Positions 30,361-38,409 of a stretch of DNA of 64,000 nt are shown here, one piece after another. This stretch comes from Oryzomicrobium sp. (GTDB lineage: Bacteria > Pseudomonadota > Gammaproteobacteria > Burkholderiales > Rhodocyclaceae), in assembly GCF_021287045.1 (NCBI RefSeq), contig NZ_JAJTBG010000003.1, forward strand, positions 62,001-126,000, given 5' to 3'. Below the pieces are notes generated by a model that was not told the origin of the DNA, made no database searches, and saw only the letters and a list, made by a program, of their open reading frames with translations. How positions within the stretch are numbered: the stretch's first letter is position 1; each line of letters starts with the position of its first letter. Made by a program: the position numbers and the translations under genes.

Positions 30361-31584
30361 ATGACCGCTTCGCTCCTGCCGCCCCCGCCCTCGTTCCGGC
30401 ACGGCCTGGCCAACCTGATGGCCAGCCTGGCCGGCGCCCGGGGCCATGCCGGCCTGCCCTGCCCGCCCCTGCCCGAGCTGCCGCCGGCCGACCTGGCCCC
30501 GGCGCGCCATCTGGTGCTGCTGGTGGCCGACGGCGTAGGGGAGGCCCAACTGCGCGCCCACCTGCCGGGCGGCCTGCTCGACCGGGCGCGCATCGCCACC
30601 TTGGAGTCGGTTTTTCCCAGCACCACCGCCAGCGCCGTCGGCACCTTTCTCACCGGCCTGCCGCCGGGCCAGCACGGCCTGACCGGCTGGCACGTGTGGT
30701 TCTCGGCCATCGCCAGCCAACTGGCGGTGCTGCCCCTGGCCCGCCGCGGCATCCGCGGCCCGGCGCCGGAAGCCGAGGACTGGGCGCAACGGCTGCTCGA
30801 CGCCCCACCCCTGGCCGACCGCCTGCCCTGCCCCATGGAGATCGTGTCGCCGGCCTGGATCGTGGATTCGCCCTTCAACCGGCGCCTTTCCGGCCGGGCC
30901 AAGCGCACCGGCTACCGGGCCCTGCCGGAGATGTTCGCGGCCATCGAAACGGCGCTGCGCGTCCCCGAGCCGAGCTACATCTACGCCTACTGGCCCGACT
31001 TCGACAGCAAGGCCCACGACGCGGGCCCCGACGGCCCGGCGGCGGTGGCTGCCCTGCATGAACTGGAACGGGAACTGGCGGCTTTCCTCGGCCGCGTCCA
31101 GGGAACGGACGCCACCCTGCTGGTCACCGCCGACCACGGCTTCATCGCCGCCCCGGCGGAACGCCTGATCGACCTGGGCGACGCCCCGGAGCTGGCCGCC
31201 CTGCTGGCGTGCCCCCTGTCCGGCGAGCGGCGGGCCGCCTACGCCCACCTCAAGCCCGGTTGCCGCGAAGCTTTCCGCGCCGTCATCGAGGCCCGCTACG
31301 GCCACGCCCTGTGGTGCGTCGACAGCGACAACCTGCTGGCCGACGGCTGGTTCGGCCCGCCCCCCTACCACCCGGACCTGCGCAACCGCATCGGCGACCT
31401 GACCCTGCTGCTGCGCGAGGACTGGACCCTGCGCGACCGGCTGCCCGGGGAAGACGATTACCGCCTGGCCGGCATGCACGGCGGCGTCAGCACCGCCGAG
31501 CGGGAGGTGCCGCTCTGCCGTTTCGACCTTTCCCGCTTCGACCTTGGCGCAGGCGCCAGTCCACGATCTGCACCCGGACGCTGA
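30361..31584 (+). CDS. Alkaline phosphatase superfamily hydrolase (type I phosphodiesterase/nucleotide pyrophosphatase-like)
   Basis: A 407-residue hydrolase with the metal site of the alkaline phosphatase superfamily: first Asp in [12 protein letters not shown], nucleophile Thr in [16 protein letters not shown], Asp/His pair in [14 protein letters not shown], and TADHGF near ~255. Fold and metal ligands agree with type I phosphodiesterase/NPP enzymes, but the substrate cannot be read from sequence. No signal peptide is seen, so it is predicted cytoplasmic. It is seven bases upstream of the endonuclease V gene and 14 bases downstream of the cyclase gene. Confidence 0.85.
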   Translation: MTASLLPPPPSFRHGLANLMASLAGARGHAGLPCPPLPELPPADLAPARHLVLLVADGVGEAQLRAHLPGGLLDRARIATLESVFPSTTASAVGTFLTGLPPGQHGLTGWHVWFSAIASQLAVLPLARRGIRGPAPEAEDWAQRLLDAPPLADRLPCPMEIVSPAWIVDSPFNRRLSGRAKRTGYRALPEMFAAIETALRVPEPSYIYAYWPDFDSKAHDAGPDGPAAVAALHELERELAAFLGRVQGTDATLLVTADHGFIAAPAERLIDLGDAPELAALLACPLSGERRAAYAHLKPGCREAFRAVIEARYGHALWCVDSDNLLADGWFGPPPYHPDLRNRIGDLTLLLREDWTLRDRLPGEDDYRLAGMHGGVSTAEREVPLCRFDLSRFDLGAGASPRSAPGR

Positions 31585-31591
31585 AACGGCG

Positions 31592-32260
31592 ATGGACCTG
31601 CTCATCCCCCATCCCCAAGGACTGACGCCCAAGGAAGCCGTCGCCTGGCAGCGCCAGCAGGCGCCCTGGGTCGAAACCGAGGATCGCCTGCCGGCCCTGG
31701 CCGAACTGACCCGGGTCGCCGGCGTGGACGTGGGGTTCGAGGACGGCGGTAAAACCACCCGGGCGGCGGTGGCGGTGCTGTCCTTCCCGGACCTGCAACC
31801 CGTCGAGCAGGCGGTGGCCCGGCTGCCCACCGGCTTTCCCTACATCCCGGGGCTGCTGTCGTTCCGCGAGGCCCCGGCAGTGCTCACCGCCCTCAACCTG
31901 CTCCACACCCTGCCAGAAGTCCTGCTGGTGGATGGCCAGGGGCGCGCCCATCCGCGCCGCTTCGGCCTGGCCTGCCACCTGGGGGTGGTCACCGGCCTGC
32001 CGGCCCTGGGCGTGGGCAAGACCCGGCTCACCGGCAGCCATGCCGAGCCCGGGCCGAACAAGGGGGACTGGGCCCCCCTGCGCGACATGGACGAGACCAT
32101 CGGCGCCGTGCTGCGCACCCGCCCCGGCGTGGCGCCCCTGTTCATTTCGGTGGGCCACCGCATCTGCCTGGACACGGCCATCGCCCTGACCCTGGCCTGC
32201 ACCCGGCGTTATCGCCTGCCGGAAACCACCCGGGCCGCCCACAAGCTGGCCTCGGGCTAG
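31592..32260 (+). CDS. nfi: Endonuclease V
   Basis: Endonuclease V nicks DNA (and RNA) one base 3' of deaminated bases such as inosine. From ATG 31592 the protein has 222 residues, the normal size. Metal ligands correspond to Asp46 (VAGVDVGFE), Glu93 and Asp114 ([17 protein letters not shown]), and the wedge motif [10 protein letters not shown] carries Tyr84. The frame can be extended 16 residues upstream, but that would overlap the previous gene and lacks family similarity. It converges with the S4-domain gene. Confidence 0.95.
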   Translation: MDLLIPHPQGLTPKEAVAWQRQQAPWVETEDRLPALAELTRVAGVDVGFEDGGKTTRAAVAVLSFPDLQPVEQAVARLPTGFPYIPGLLSFREAPAVLTALNLLHTLPEVLLVDGQGRAHPRRFGLACHLGVVTGLPALGVGKTRLTGSHAEPGPNKGDWAPLRDMDETIGAVLRTRPGVAPLFISVGHRICLDTAIALTLACTRRYRLPETTRAAHKLASG

Positions 32261-32273
32261 TCCGCTTCACAGC

Positions 32274-32291
32274 GGGGCCGGCTCCGGCCCC
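32274..32291. terminator. GC hairpin between convergent nfi and S4-domain genes
   Basis: GGGGCCG, GCTC loop, CGGCCCC: a perfect 7-bp stem in the 52-base convergent gap. There is no T-tract in either direction, so any terminator role is uncertain. Confidence 0.35.
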
Positions 32292-32312
32292 AACCCTCAT
32301 AGGCCCGTCCGT

Positions 32313-32531
32313 TCAGCCCGCCTCGGCGGTCAGCAGGATTTCCTCGCCGCCAAAGCGCACCCGCTGGCCGGGTCGCAGCTTGGCCCGCTTGCGGCTTTCG
32401 ACCTGGCCGTCCACCTCCACCAATCCTTCTTCCACCGCCGCGTGGGCGGCACCGCCGGAGTCCACCAGGCTGGCGGCCTTGAGCAGTTGGTCGAGCTGGA
32501 TGTAGTCGCCGCGCACCGGAAACGTGATCAT
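32313..32531 (-). CDS. Small S4-domain RNA-binding protein (YbcJ-like)
   Basis: From ATG 32531 the product is 72 residues and is nearly all a single S4 fold: YIQLDQLLKAASLVDSGGAAHAAVEEGLVEVDG and a C-terminal KLRPGQRVRFGGEEI. Small free-standing S4 proteins of this type (YbcJ, YaaA) are thought to bind structured RNA, possibly on ribosomes. The 116-residue open frame to 32663 adds an unrelated Arg/Ser/Gly segment and was not chosen. Confidence 0.85.
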   Translation of the reverse strand: MITFPVRGDYIQLDQLLKAASLVDSGGAAHAAVEEGLVEVDGQVESRKRAKLRPGQRVRFGGEEILLTAEAG

Positions 32532-32752
32532 GAAAATGCCTTTTGAATAAAATGAACAATCGACGAAAAATCGGCCCGGATTACTGCGCTGACTACGGCC
32601 CGGGCCGGTTCGCGGGCTGGATTCTCCCCCTTCCCGCCTTGATGTAAACCAAACGGACGACAAAAAACCCCGCTACACTTTCGGGCTTGCCCGTGGATCA
32701 TCCCCACTGCCGCGCTCCGCGCCCGCGCAGGACGACTTCAAATACCGCCATC

Positions 32753-33811
32753 ATGTCCTCCCGACTCCTTCCCGTGGCCGATCTCGGCCAGCAGATCTGG
32801 CTCGACAACCTGACCCGTCGCCTGCTCGATTCCGGCGAACTGGCCAGCTTCATCGACGACGACGGCATTGCCGGGGTGACCTCCAACCCGGCCATCTTCT
32901 ACAACGCCCTGAAGAACGACCCGGCCTACCAGAATGCCCTGGCCGAGCTGCGCCCGCGCCTGGCCGATCCGGAGGCCCGCTTCGAGGCCCTGGCCCTGCC
33001 CGACATCCGCCAGGCCTGCGATCTGTTCAAGGGCGTCTACCTGGCTTCCGGCGGCAGCCAAGGCTTCGTCAGCTTCGAAGTCTCGCCGCGGCTGGCCCAC
33101 GATGCCGCCGGCACCGTCGCCGCCGCCAAGCGGCTGTGGCAGGAGATCGGCCGGCCCAACGCCATGATCAAGATCCCGGCCACCGCTGCCGGCCTCGACG
33201 CCATCGAAGCGGTGATCCACGCCGGCATCAATGTGAACGTCACCCTGATCTTCTCCAACCGGCAGCTCCAGGCGGTCCAGGCCGCCCACCGGCGCGGCCT
33301 GGAGCGGCGCCGCGCCGAAGGCCTGGCCCTGAACGGGATCGCCTCGGTGGCAAGCGTGTTCATCAGCCGCATCGACGCCGCCGTGGACGGCCGCCTGCCC
33401 GCCGAACTGCAAGGCAAGACGGCCATTTCCAGCGCCAAGATGGCCTACGCCCGCTGGATCGAGGACGTGCGCTCCACCTTCACCCCCCTGGCCGAGAAGG
33501 GCGCCCTGCCCCAGTGGCTGCTGTGGGCCTCCACCTCCGCCAAGAACCCGGCCTACCGGGACGTGGTGTACGTGGAAGAGCTGATCGGCCCCCACACCAT
33601 CAACACCGTGCCGGATGCGACCCTGGCCGCCTTCCGCGACCACGGCGAGGCCGAGGCCCGCCTCACCGACCACTGGGTGGAAGCCCGCCAGGTGCTGTCC
33701 AAGGTGGCCGCTGCCGGCATCGACCTGGACCAGCTCGGCGACGAGCTGCAACAGGCCGGCCTGGCCCAGTTCGACGAGGCCTACGCCAAGCTGCTCGAAC
33801 TGGTGGCCTGA
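32753..33811 (+). CDS. tal: Transaldolase
   Basis: Transaldolase moves a dihydroxyacetone unit between sugar phosphates in the non-oxidative pentose phosphate pathway. The 352-residue protein from ATG 32753 has the N-terminal signature GVTSNPAIFYNAL (41-53), the Schiff-base lysine K140 in MIKIPAT and the C-terminal region LWASTSAKNPAYRDVVYVEELIGPHTINTVP. Length and motifs place it with the ~360-residue TAL group common in betaproteobacteria and actinobacteria. It ends with its own terminator. Confidence 0.95.
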   Translation: MSSRLLPVADLGQQIWLDNLTRRLLDSGELASFIDDDGIAGVTSNPAIFYNALKNDPAYQNALAELRPRLADPEARFEALALPDIRQACDLFKGVYLASGGSQGFVSFEVSPRLAHDAAGTVAAAKRLWQEIGRPNAMIKIPATAAGLDAIEAVIHAGINVNVTLIFSNRQLQAVQAAHRRGLERRRAEGLALNGIASVASVFISRIDAAVDGRLPAELQGKTAISSAKMAYARWIEDVRSTFTPLAEKGALPQWLLWASTSAKNPAYRDVVYVEELIGPHTINTVPDATLAAFRDHGEAEARLTDHWVEARQVLSKVAAAGIDLDQLGDELQQAGLAQFDEAYAKLLELVA

Positions 33812-33833
33812 GTAGAACGCTACAGCCCTCCGG

Positions 33834-33864
33834 ACGCCCGGCTCTTGGCCGGGCGTTTGCTTTT
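33834..33864 (+). terminator. Rho-independent terminator after tal
   Basis: ACGCCCGGC, TCTTG loop, GCCGGGCGT, then TTGCTTTT. The 9-bp GC stem begins 23 bases after the tal stop. Confidence 0.85.
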
Positions 33865-33944
33865 GGCGGAAGCGGGAAGCCGCCGCTTCACCCTGCGGGG
33901 TATGAGAAATAGCCCCACGCAGGCCCCAACGTCTCCCCGAACCT

Positions 33945-34331
33945 CTACGCCGCCATCCCCGCCAGGGGCGGCAGGCCGTGGCGACGACGGGCCCGGGCAC
34001 AGGCCTCGTCGGCGATGCCCAGGGCGGCGAAGGGATTGAACTCGCGGCACGGGCTGGGACGCTGCTCGTAGATGGAGCACTGCACCGCCTGGCCCACCTC
34101 GCCGCACAGGGCCGCGCAGCGCCCCAGGTGCTCGTCGGTGCCCTTCATGCGCAGCAACGAGCCGATCAGGGGCTCGGCCAGGTGCCGGGGCACCCCTCCG
34201 GCGTAACCCATCCCCCCGCCTTCGGCCTCGGCCTTGTGGAAGTCGACACGAAAGGCGGCGCAGCAGGCGCCGCACTGCTGGCAGGGGTTATCCGGAAGGA
34301 TGGCGGACGAAAGGGATTCGGAATCGGACAC
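33945..34331 (-). CDS. YkgJ family cysteine-cluster protein
   Basis: A 128-residue protein with the family signature CxxCGxCC (CQQCGACCAAFRVDF) near the N-terminus and further cysteines in GRCAALC, VQCSIYEQRPSPCREF. It probably binds zinc or an iron-sulphur cluster, but the function of the family is not established. GTG at 34331 was chosen because the frame upstream has no family similarity. It converges with tal. Confidence 0.85.
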   Translation of the reverse strand: MSDSESLSSAILPDNPCQQCGACCAAFRVDFHKAEAEGGGMGYAGGVPRHLAEPLIGSLLRMKGTDEHLGRCAALCGEVGQAVQCSIYEQRPSPCREFNPFAALGIADEACARARRRHGLPPLAGMAA

Positions 34332-34669
34332 GGCGGACAGCCAGGAAAAAAACGGGGCAAATTGTAGAGCAGCCGGCCATCCGGCGCAGCAGGGTCGGTG
34401 CCCTGCCTGGCAAGGTGGCCCCTGTTTGGGCAGGGCCGGTTTTTCCGGGCCACTTTCAATAGTCAAATTCAATAAAAAACCCAAAAATAATAGCAATACC
34501 GCAAATATGGCAGGATCAAGCCCTTCCGGACCATGCCGCGTGCCGCGCAAATAACGCCAATCCGCCGGCTATAGGACAAAGTACCTATTGGCATCGCCTG
34601 ATCCGGCAATTCCCCCACTTCGTCCATGGGAATAGGCTCACAACCGTATTCATCACAGGACGTCGTTCC
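34332..34669. other. Divergent intergenic gap, YkgJ-like gene / cytochrome gene
   Basis: No gene seen in these 338 bases. About 34455-34510 is conspicuously AT-rich against the surrounding GC-rich DNA and probably contains promoter elements for one or both divergent genes. No clean -35/-10 pair or palindromic operator could be assigned. Confidence 0.4.
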
Positions 34670-36763
34670 ATGGACACCCCGTTCAACCTGCGCCGTTTCG
34701 CCACCTCCCCGGTGGTCGCCGGCCTCGCATTTTTAGCCCTCGGCCTGGGCGGCCTGCTGGCCCACCAGGCCGGTGCCACCACCGCCCCAACCTCCGCCGC
34801 CGATCCCGATCTGGTCAAGCGCGGCGAGTACGTGGCCCGCCTGGGCGACTGCATCGCCTGCCACACCGCCCCCCAGGGCAAGCCCATGGCCGGGGGCCTG
34901 GAGCTGAAAACACCCTTCGGCACCATCTACTCGACCAATATCACCCCGGACGCCAAGACCGGCATCGGCAACTACACCTACGAGCAGTTCGACCGGGCCA
35001 TGCGCAAGGGCGTCACCGCCGACGGGCACAACCTCTACCCGGCCATGCCTTATCCCTCCTACGCCAAGATGAGCGAGGAGGACATGCGCGCCCTGTTCGC
35101 CTACCTGCGCCAGGGCGTGCCGGCGGTGGACCAGGCCAACCGTCAGAGCGAGATGAAGTGGCCCTTCAGCATGCGCTGGGGGCTATCGCTGTGGAACTGG
35201 GCCTTCCTCGACGCCACGCCGTTCAAGGCCGACGCCCAGAAGGACGCGGTGTGGAACCGGGGCGCCTACCTGGTCCAGGGCCTGGGCCACTGCGGCTCCT
35301 GCCACACCCCCCGGGGCATCGCCTTCCAGGAGAAGGCCATGAGCGAGGCCGGTAGCAAGGGCAAGCACTACCTGGCCGGCGAGACCGTGGAATCCTGGCG
35401 CGCCCTGAGCCTGCGCGGCCTGTGGACGGTGGAGGACACCACCCTGTTCCTCAAGACCGGGCAGAACCGCTTCGCCACCGCCTCCGGCAACATGGCCGAC
35501 GTGATCCACCACAGCACCCAGCACGTCAAGGACGATGACCTGGTGGCTATCGCCACCTACCTCAAGTCCCTGCCCCCGGGCGAGCATGAGCTGGCGGCCC
35601 CCAGCGTGCCGCGCAGCGAAGTGGCGGGCAAGGTGCCGGACAACTTGTTCACCTCCCGGGGCGGCCTGGCCTACGTGCAGTTCTGCGGCGACTGCCACCG
35701 CCAGGACGGCGGCGGCGTGAGCAAGATCTTCCCGCCCCTGGCCGGCAATCCGGCGGTGACGGCGAAGGAGCCGGCCACCCTGCTGCACATCACCCTGACC
35801 GGCTGGAAGACCGCCTCCACGGCGGCCCATCCCCGGGTGTTCACCATGCCCGGCTTCGCCCGCCTCAATGACCAGGAACTGGCCGAACTGCTGACCTTCG
35901 TCCGGGCCAGCTGGGGCAACGGCGGCGAGGCGATCACCGCCTCCCAGGTGAAGAACATGCGTACCGAGGTGGTCAAGGAAGACCCCAAGGCCATCGACAA
36001 CAGCAAGTTCGAAACGCCGCGGCTGGCCGACATGCTGGGCAAGCCCAACGCCACCCAGCTGGTGCGCGGCATGCGCCTGCATCTGGAAACCCGCGATCTG
36101 CTGCCCAACAACGTCGGCGACCAGCTCAACTGCACCAGCTGCCACCTCAACGCCGGCACCGTGGCCGACGGCTCGCCCTTCGTCGGCGTCTCCGCCATGT
36201 TCCCCAGCTACGCCCCCCGGGCCGGCCGGGTCATCACCCTGGAGGACCGCATCAACGGCTGCTTCAAGCGCTCCATGAACGGCAAGCCCCTGCCCGTGGA
36301 TTCGCCGGACATGAAGGCCATGGTCGCCTACTTCGACTGGATGAAGGGCGCCACCAAGCCCGAGGACAAGGTGCCCGGCCGGGGAGTGGGCAAGATCGAT
36401 CGTTCCTTGACGCCCGACCCGGACAACGGCAAGAAGGTCTATGCCGCCCAGTGCGCCATCTGCCACGGCGAAAACGGCGAAGGGCTGAAGTCCGCCGACG
36501 GCAAGATGGTCTATCCGCCGCTGTGGGGCGACGAGTCCTTCAACATCGGCGCCGGCTTGGCCCGCACCTACACCGCCGCCGCCTTCGTCAAGCGCAACAT
36601 GCCGATCGGCTTCCACAACAACTTCCCCCTGGGCCAGGGCGGCCTGTCGGACCAGGAAGCCCTGGACGTGGCCGAGTACTTCAGCCACCAGCCCCGCCCG
36701 GACTTCCCCGAAAAGGTGAAGGACTGGCCCAAGGACAAGAAGCCGGCGGATGCCCGCTACTGA
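34670..36763 (+). CDS. Five-haem cytochrome c: AdhB-like triheme part fused to TsdA-like dihaem part
   Basis: A 697-residue periplasmic protein with a signal/anchor segment (~9-32) and five CxxCH haem sites: C61-H65, C208-H212, C339-H343, C488-H492 and C595-H599. Residues ~45-420 follow the triheme cytochrome subunit of alcohol/gluconate dehydrogenases (GDCIACHTAPQGKPMAGG, GTIYSTNITPD, LGHCGSCHTPRG, GDCHRQDG). Residues ~450-690 follow the dihaem thiosulfate dehydrogenase/SoxA-like TsdA family (LNCTSCHLNAGT, RINGCFKRSMNGKPLP, CAICHGENGEG), with Cys531 where TsdA has a conserved cysteine. It may move electrons between a periplasmic dehydrogenase and a terminal acceptor. No dehydrogenase or sox gene is adjacent. 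A single fused chain of this type is unusual; a strong terminator follows. Confidence 0.85.
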   Translation: MDTPFNLRRFATSPVVAGLAFLALGLGGLLAHQAGATTAPTSAADPDLVKRGEYVARLGDCIACHTAPQGKPMAGGLELKTPFGTIYSTNITPDAKTGIGNYTYEQFDRAMRKGVTADGHNLYPAMPYPSYAKMSEEDMRALFAYLRQGVPAVDQANRQSEMKWPFSMRWGLSLWNWAFLDATPFKADAQKDAVWNRGAYLVQGLGHCGSCHTPRGIAFQEKAMSEAGSKGKHYLAGETVESWRALSLRGLWTVEDTTLFLKTGQNRFATASGNMADVIHHSTQHVKDDDLVAIATYLKSLPPGEHELAAPSVPRSEVAGKVPDNLFTSRGGLAYVQFCGDCHRQDGGGVSKIFPPLAGNPAVTAKEPATLLHITLTGWKTASTAAHPRVFTMPGFARLNDQELAELLTFVRASWGNGGEAITASQVKNMRTEVVKEDPKAIDNSKFETPRLADMLGKPNATQLVRGMRLHLETRDLLPNNVGDQLNCTSCHLNAGTVADGSPFVGVSAMFPSYAPRAGRVITLEDRINGCFKRSMNGKPLPVDSPDMKAMVAYFDWMKGATKPEDKVPGRGVGKIDRSLTPDPDNGKKVYAAQCAICHGENGEGLKSADGKMVYPPLWGDESFNIGAGLARTYTAAAFVKRNMPIGFHNNFPLGQGGLSDQEALDVAEYFSHQPRPDFPEKVKDWPKDKKPADARY

Positions 36764-36800
36764 GCGCTGAAAAGCACGTTCGCGGCCCGTCCGCCCAATG

Positions 36801-36835
36801 AAAAAGCCCGGGAGGAAACTCCCGGGCTTTTTGTT
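36801..36835 (+). terminator. Strong Rho-independent terminator after the cytochrome gene
   Basis: AAAAAGCCCGGGAG, GAAA tetraloop, CTCCCGGGCTTTTT, then GTTG: a 14-bp perfect stem, 37 bases after the stop codon. Confidence 0.92.
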
Positions 36836-37215
36836 GTGGAATCACAGACAACACCGCTAGTCGGCAAGGCGCCAATCGCTCACCAAGGAAAGGCGAAGCG
36901 CTTCCGATGCAGAGAGCGCAGAGACGCAGGGAACGTGGAGAGAAGCGGGAGATCTTCGTGTCGATCTTTATGCGTTTCCCTGCATCCTCCGCGTCTCTGC
37001 ACGCTCTGCGCTCAAAGCGCTCGCTTCGGCCCCCGCCTCAATACTTTAATTTTTTTAATGTTTCCGGATGACGAGATAGCCAAACTCTAGAACTGGCGCG
37101 GACCTTCGATTATCCACCGGCTCGATACATTAATTTTTTTCATGTATCCCAACAGGAGCGCGCAATGTCGCCCGGGTGAGCCAGCCCACCGGGGTCGCGG
37201 CGGAGTCGCACGAGG
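36836..37215. other. Intergenic region with an imperfect inverted repeat
   Basis: No gene is supported here. An imperfect inverted repeat spans about 36892-37030: the left arm (GCAGAGAGCGCAGAGACGCA) recurs as the reverse complement of the right arm around 36976-37012, each flanked by CGAAGCG/CGCTTCG. Two AT-rich blocks with the motif TTAATTTTTTT(A/C)ATG occur at 37045-37060 and 37129-37144. This looks like a dispersed intergenic element or an RNA hairpin region rather than coding DNA. Confidence 0.6.
36892..37030. repeat. Imperfect inverted repeat
   Basis: The left arm runs about 36892-36933 and the right arm about 36975-37030. The shared core in complementary orientation is GCAGAGACGC plus CAGGGAA, with CGAAGCG at the outer ends. 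The arms surround a ~40-base centre. Similarity is imperfect, with an insertion in the right arm. Confidence 0.6.
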
Positions 37216-38316
37216 TTAGCGGCGGTGGCGGCGCTGAAAGTCGGCCATGAAGCCGGCCAGTTCTTCCACCTCGGCCACCGTCAGGGCGTTGTAGATCGAG
37301 GCGCGGATGCCGCCGATGGAGCGGTGCCCGGCCAGGCCGGTGAAGCCGGCGGCCTGGGATTCGGCGAGGAAGACCTGCTCCAGGCAGGCATTGGGCAGGG
37401 TGAAGGCCACGTTCATCAGCGAGCGGTCGGCCGGGGCGCTGCGTCCCCGGTAGAAGCCGTCGCTGCCGTCCAGGGCGCCGTAGAGCAACCCGGCCTTGCG
37501 CTGGTTGATGGCGGCCATGGCGGCGACGCCGCCGATCTCGCCCAGCAGCCAGCGGGTCACCAGCAGCACCACGTAAATGGCGAACACCGGCGGAGTATTG
37601 AAGTTGGAGTGGGCCTGGGCGTGGCTGCGGTAATCGAGGAATCCGGGCAGATCCTCCGGTGCCTTGCCGATCACCTCGTCGCGCACCAGCACCACGGTCA
37701 CCCCGGCCGGGCCGATATTCTTCTGGGCGTGGGCATAGATCAGGGCGAACTGGTCCACCGGGCAAGGCTGGGAGAGGAAGTCCGAGGACATGTCGCACAC
37801 CCGGGGCACGTCGTCCCGGCCGAGCAGGCGGTGGAACTGGAGGCCCTCCACGGTCTCGTTGGAGACGTAGTGCAGGTAGGGCGCATCGGCGGCAAAGTCC
37901 AGCTCGCCATCGCCGGGCAGACGGCCGAAGCCCTCCCCTTCGCCGCTCCACACCACCCGCAGCGGCCCCTCGCGGCGCGCCTCGGCGATGGCCTTGCCGC
38001 TCCAGTAGCCGGTGTGTAGGTAGTCGGCTGGCACCTGGCTGCCCTGCATCAGGGTCAGCGGCACCATGGTGAACTGCTGGGTGGCGCCGCCTTGCAGGAA
38101 GAGGATGTGGTAGCCCGCCGGCACGCCGAGCAGGCGGCGCACGTTGTCCTCCAGCTCGGCCACCACCGCGGCGAACCAGTCCGAACGGTGGCTGATGCCG
38201 AGTACGGACAGGCCGACGCCGGGAACGGCGTCGATGGACTCCCGCACCTGTTCCAGCACCGATTGCGGCAGGGCGCCGGGCCCGCCGGAGAAATTGAGGC
38301 GATTGCGTGGGTTCAT
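37216..38316 (-). CDS. serC: Phosphoserine aminotransferase
   Basis: SerC transaminates 3-phosphohydroxypyruvate to O-phosphoserine for serine synthesis and an analogous intermediate for pyridoxal phosphate. The 366-residue protein has NFSGGPGALP at the N-terminus, GISHRSDWF, the PLP lysine in YAHAQKNIGPAGVTVV and the C-terminal GHRSIGGIRASIYNALT that marks SerC. The catalytic lysine context is intact. It starts 93 bases after the ATP-grasp gene on the same strand and may share its transcript; no serA or pheA is adjacent. Confidence 0.96.
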   Translation of the reverse strand: MNPRNRLNFSGGPGALPQSVLEQVRESIDAVPGVGLSVLGISHRSDWFAAVVAELEDNVRRLLGVPAGYHILFLQGGATQQFTMVPLTLMQGSQVPADYLHTGYWSGKAIAEARREGPLRVVWSGEGEGFGRLPGDGELDFAADAPYLHYVSNETVEGLQFHRLLGRDDVPRVCDMSSDFLSQPCPVDQFALIYAHAQKNIGPAGVTVVLVRDEVIGKAPEDLPGFLDYRSHAQAHSNFNTPPVFAIYVVLLVTRWLLGEIGGVAAMAAINQRKAGLLYGALDGSDGFYRGRSAPADRSLMNVAFTLPNACLEQVFLAESQAAGFTGLAGHRSIGGIRASIYNALTVAEVEELAGFMADFQRRHRR

Positions 38317-38409
38317 ATACAGCGGAGGCAGCAGGAAGGGTCGGCCCCTCCCAGGGGAAAGGCCGGGAAGAAAATCCCGGCGAAAAAATGAGGCGGTGGC
38401 AATACCCGC

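Noticed and set aside
36900-37215. Small ORFs in the region upstream of serC
   Set aside because: They coincide with the inverted repeat and poly-T blocks and have no family or ribosome-binding site.
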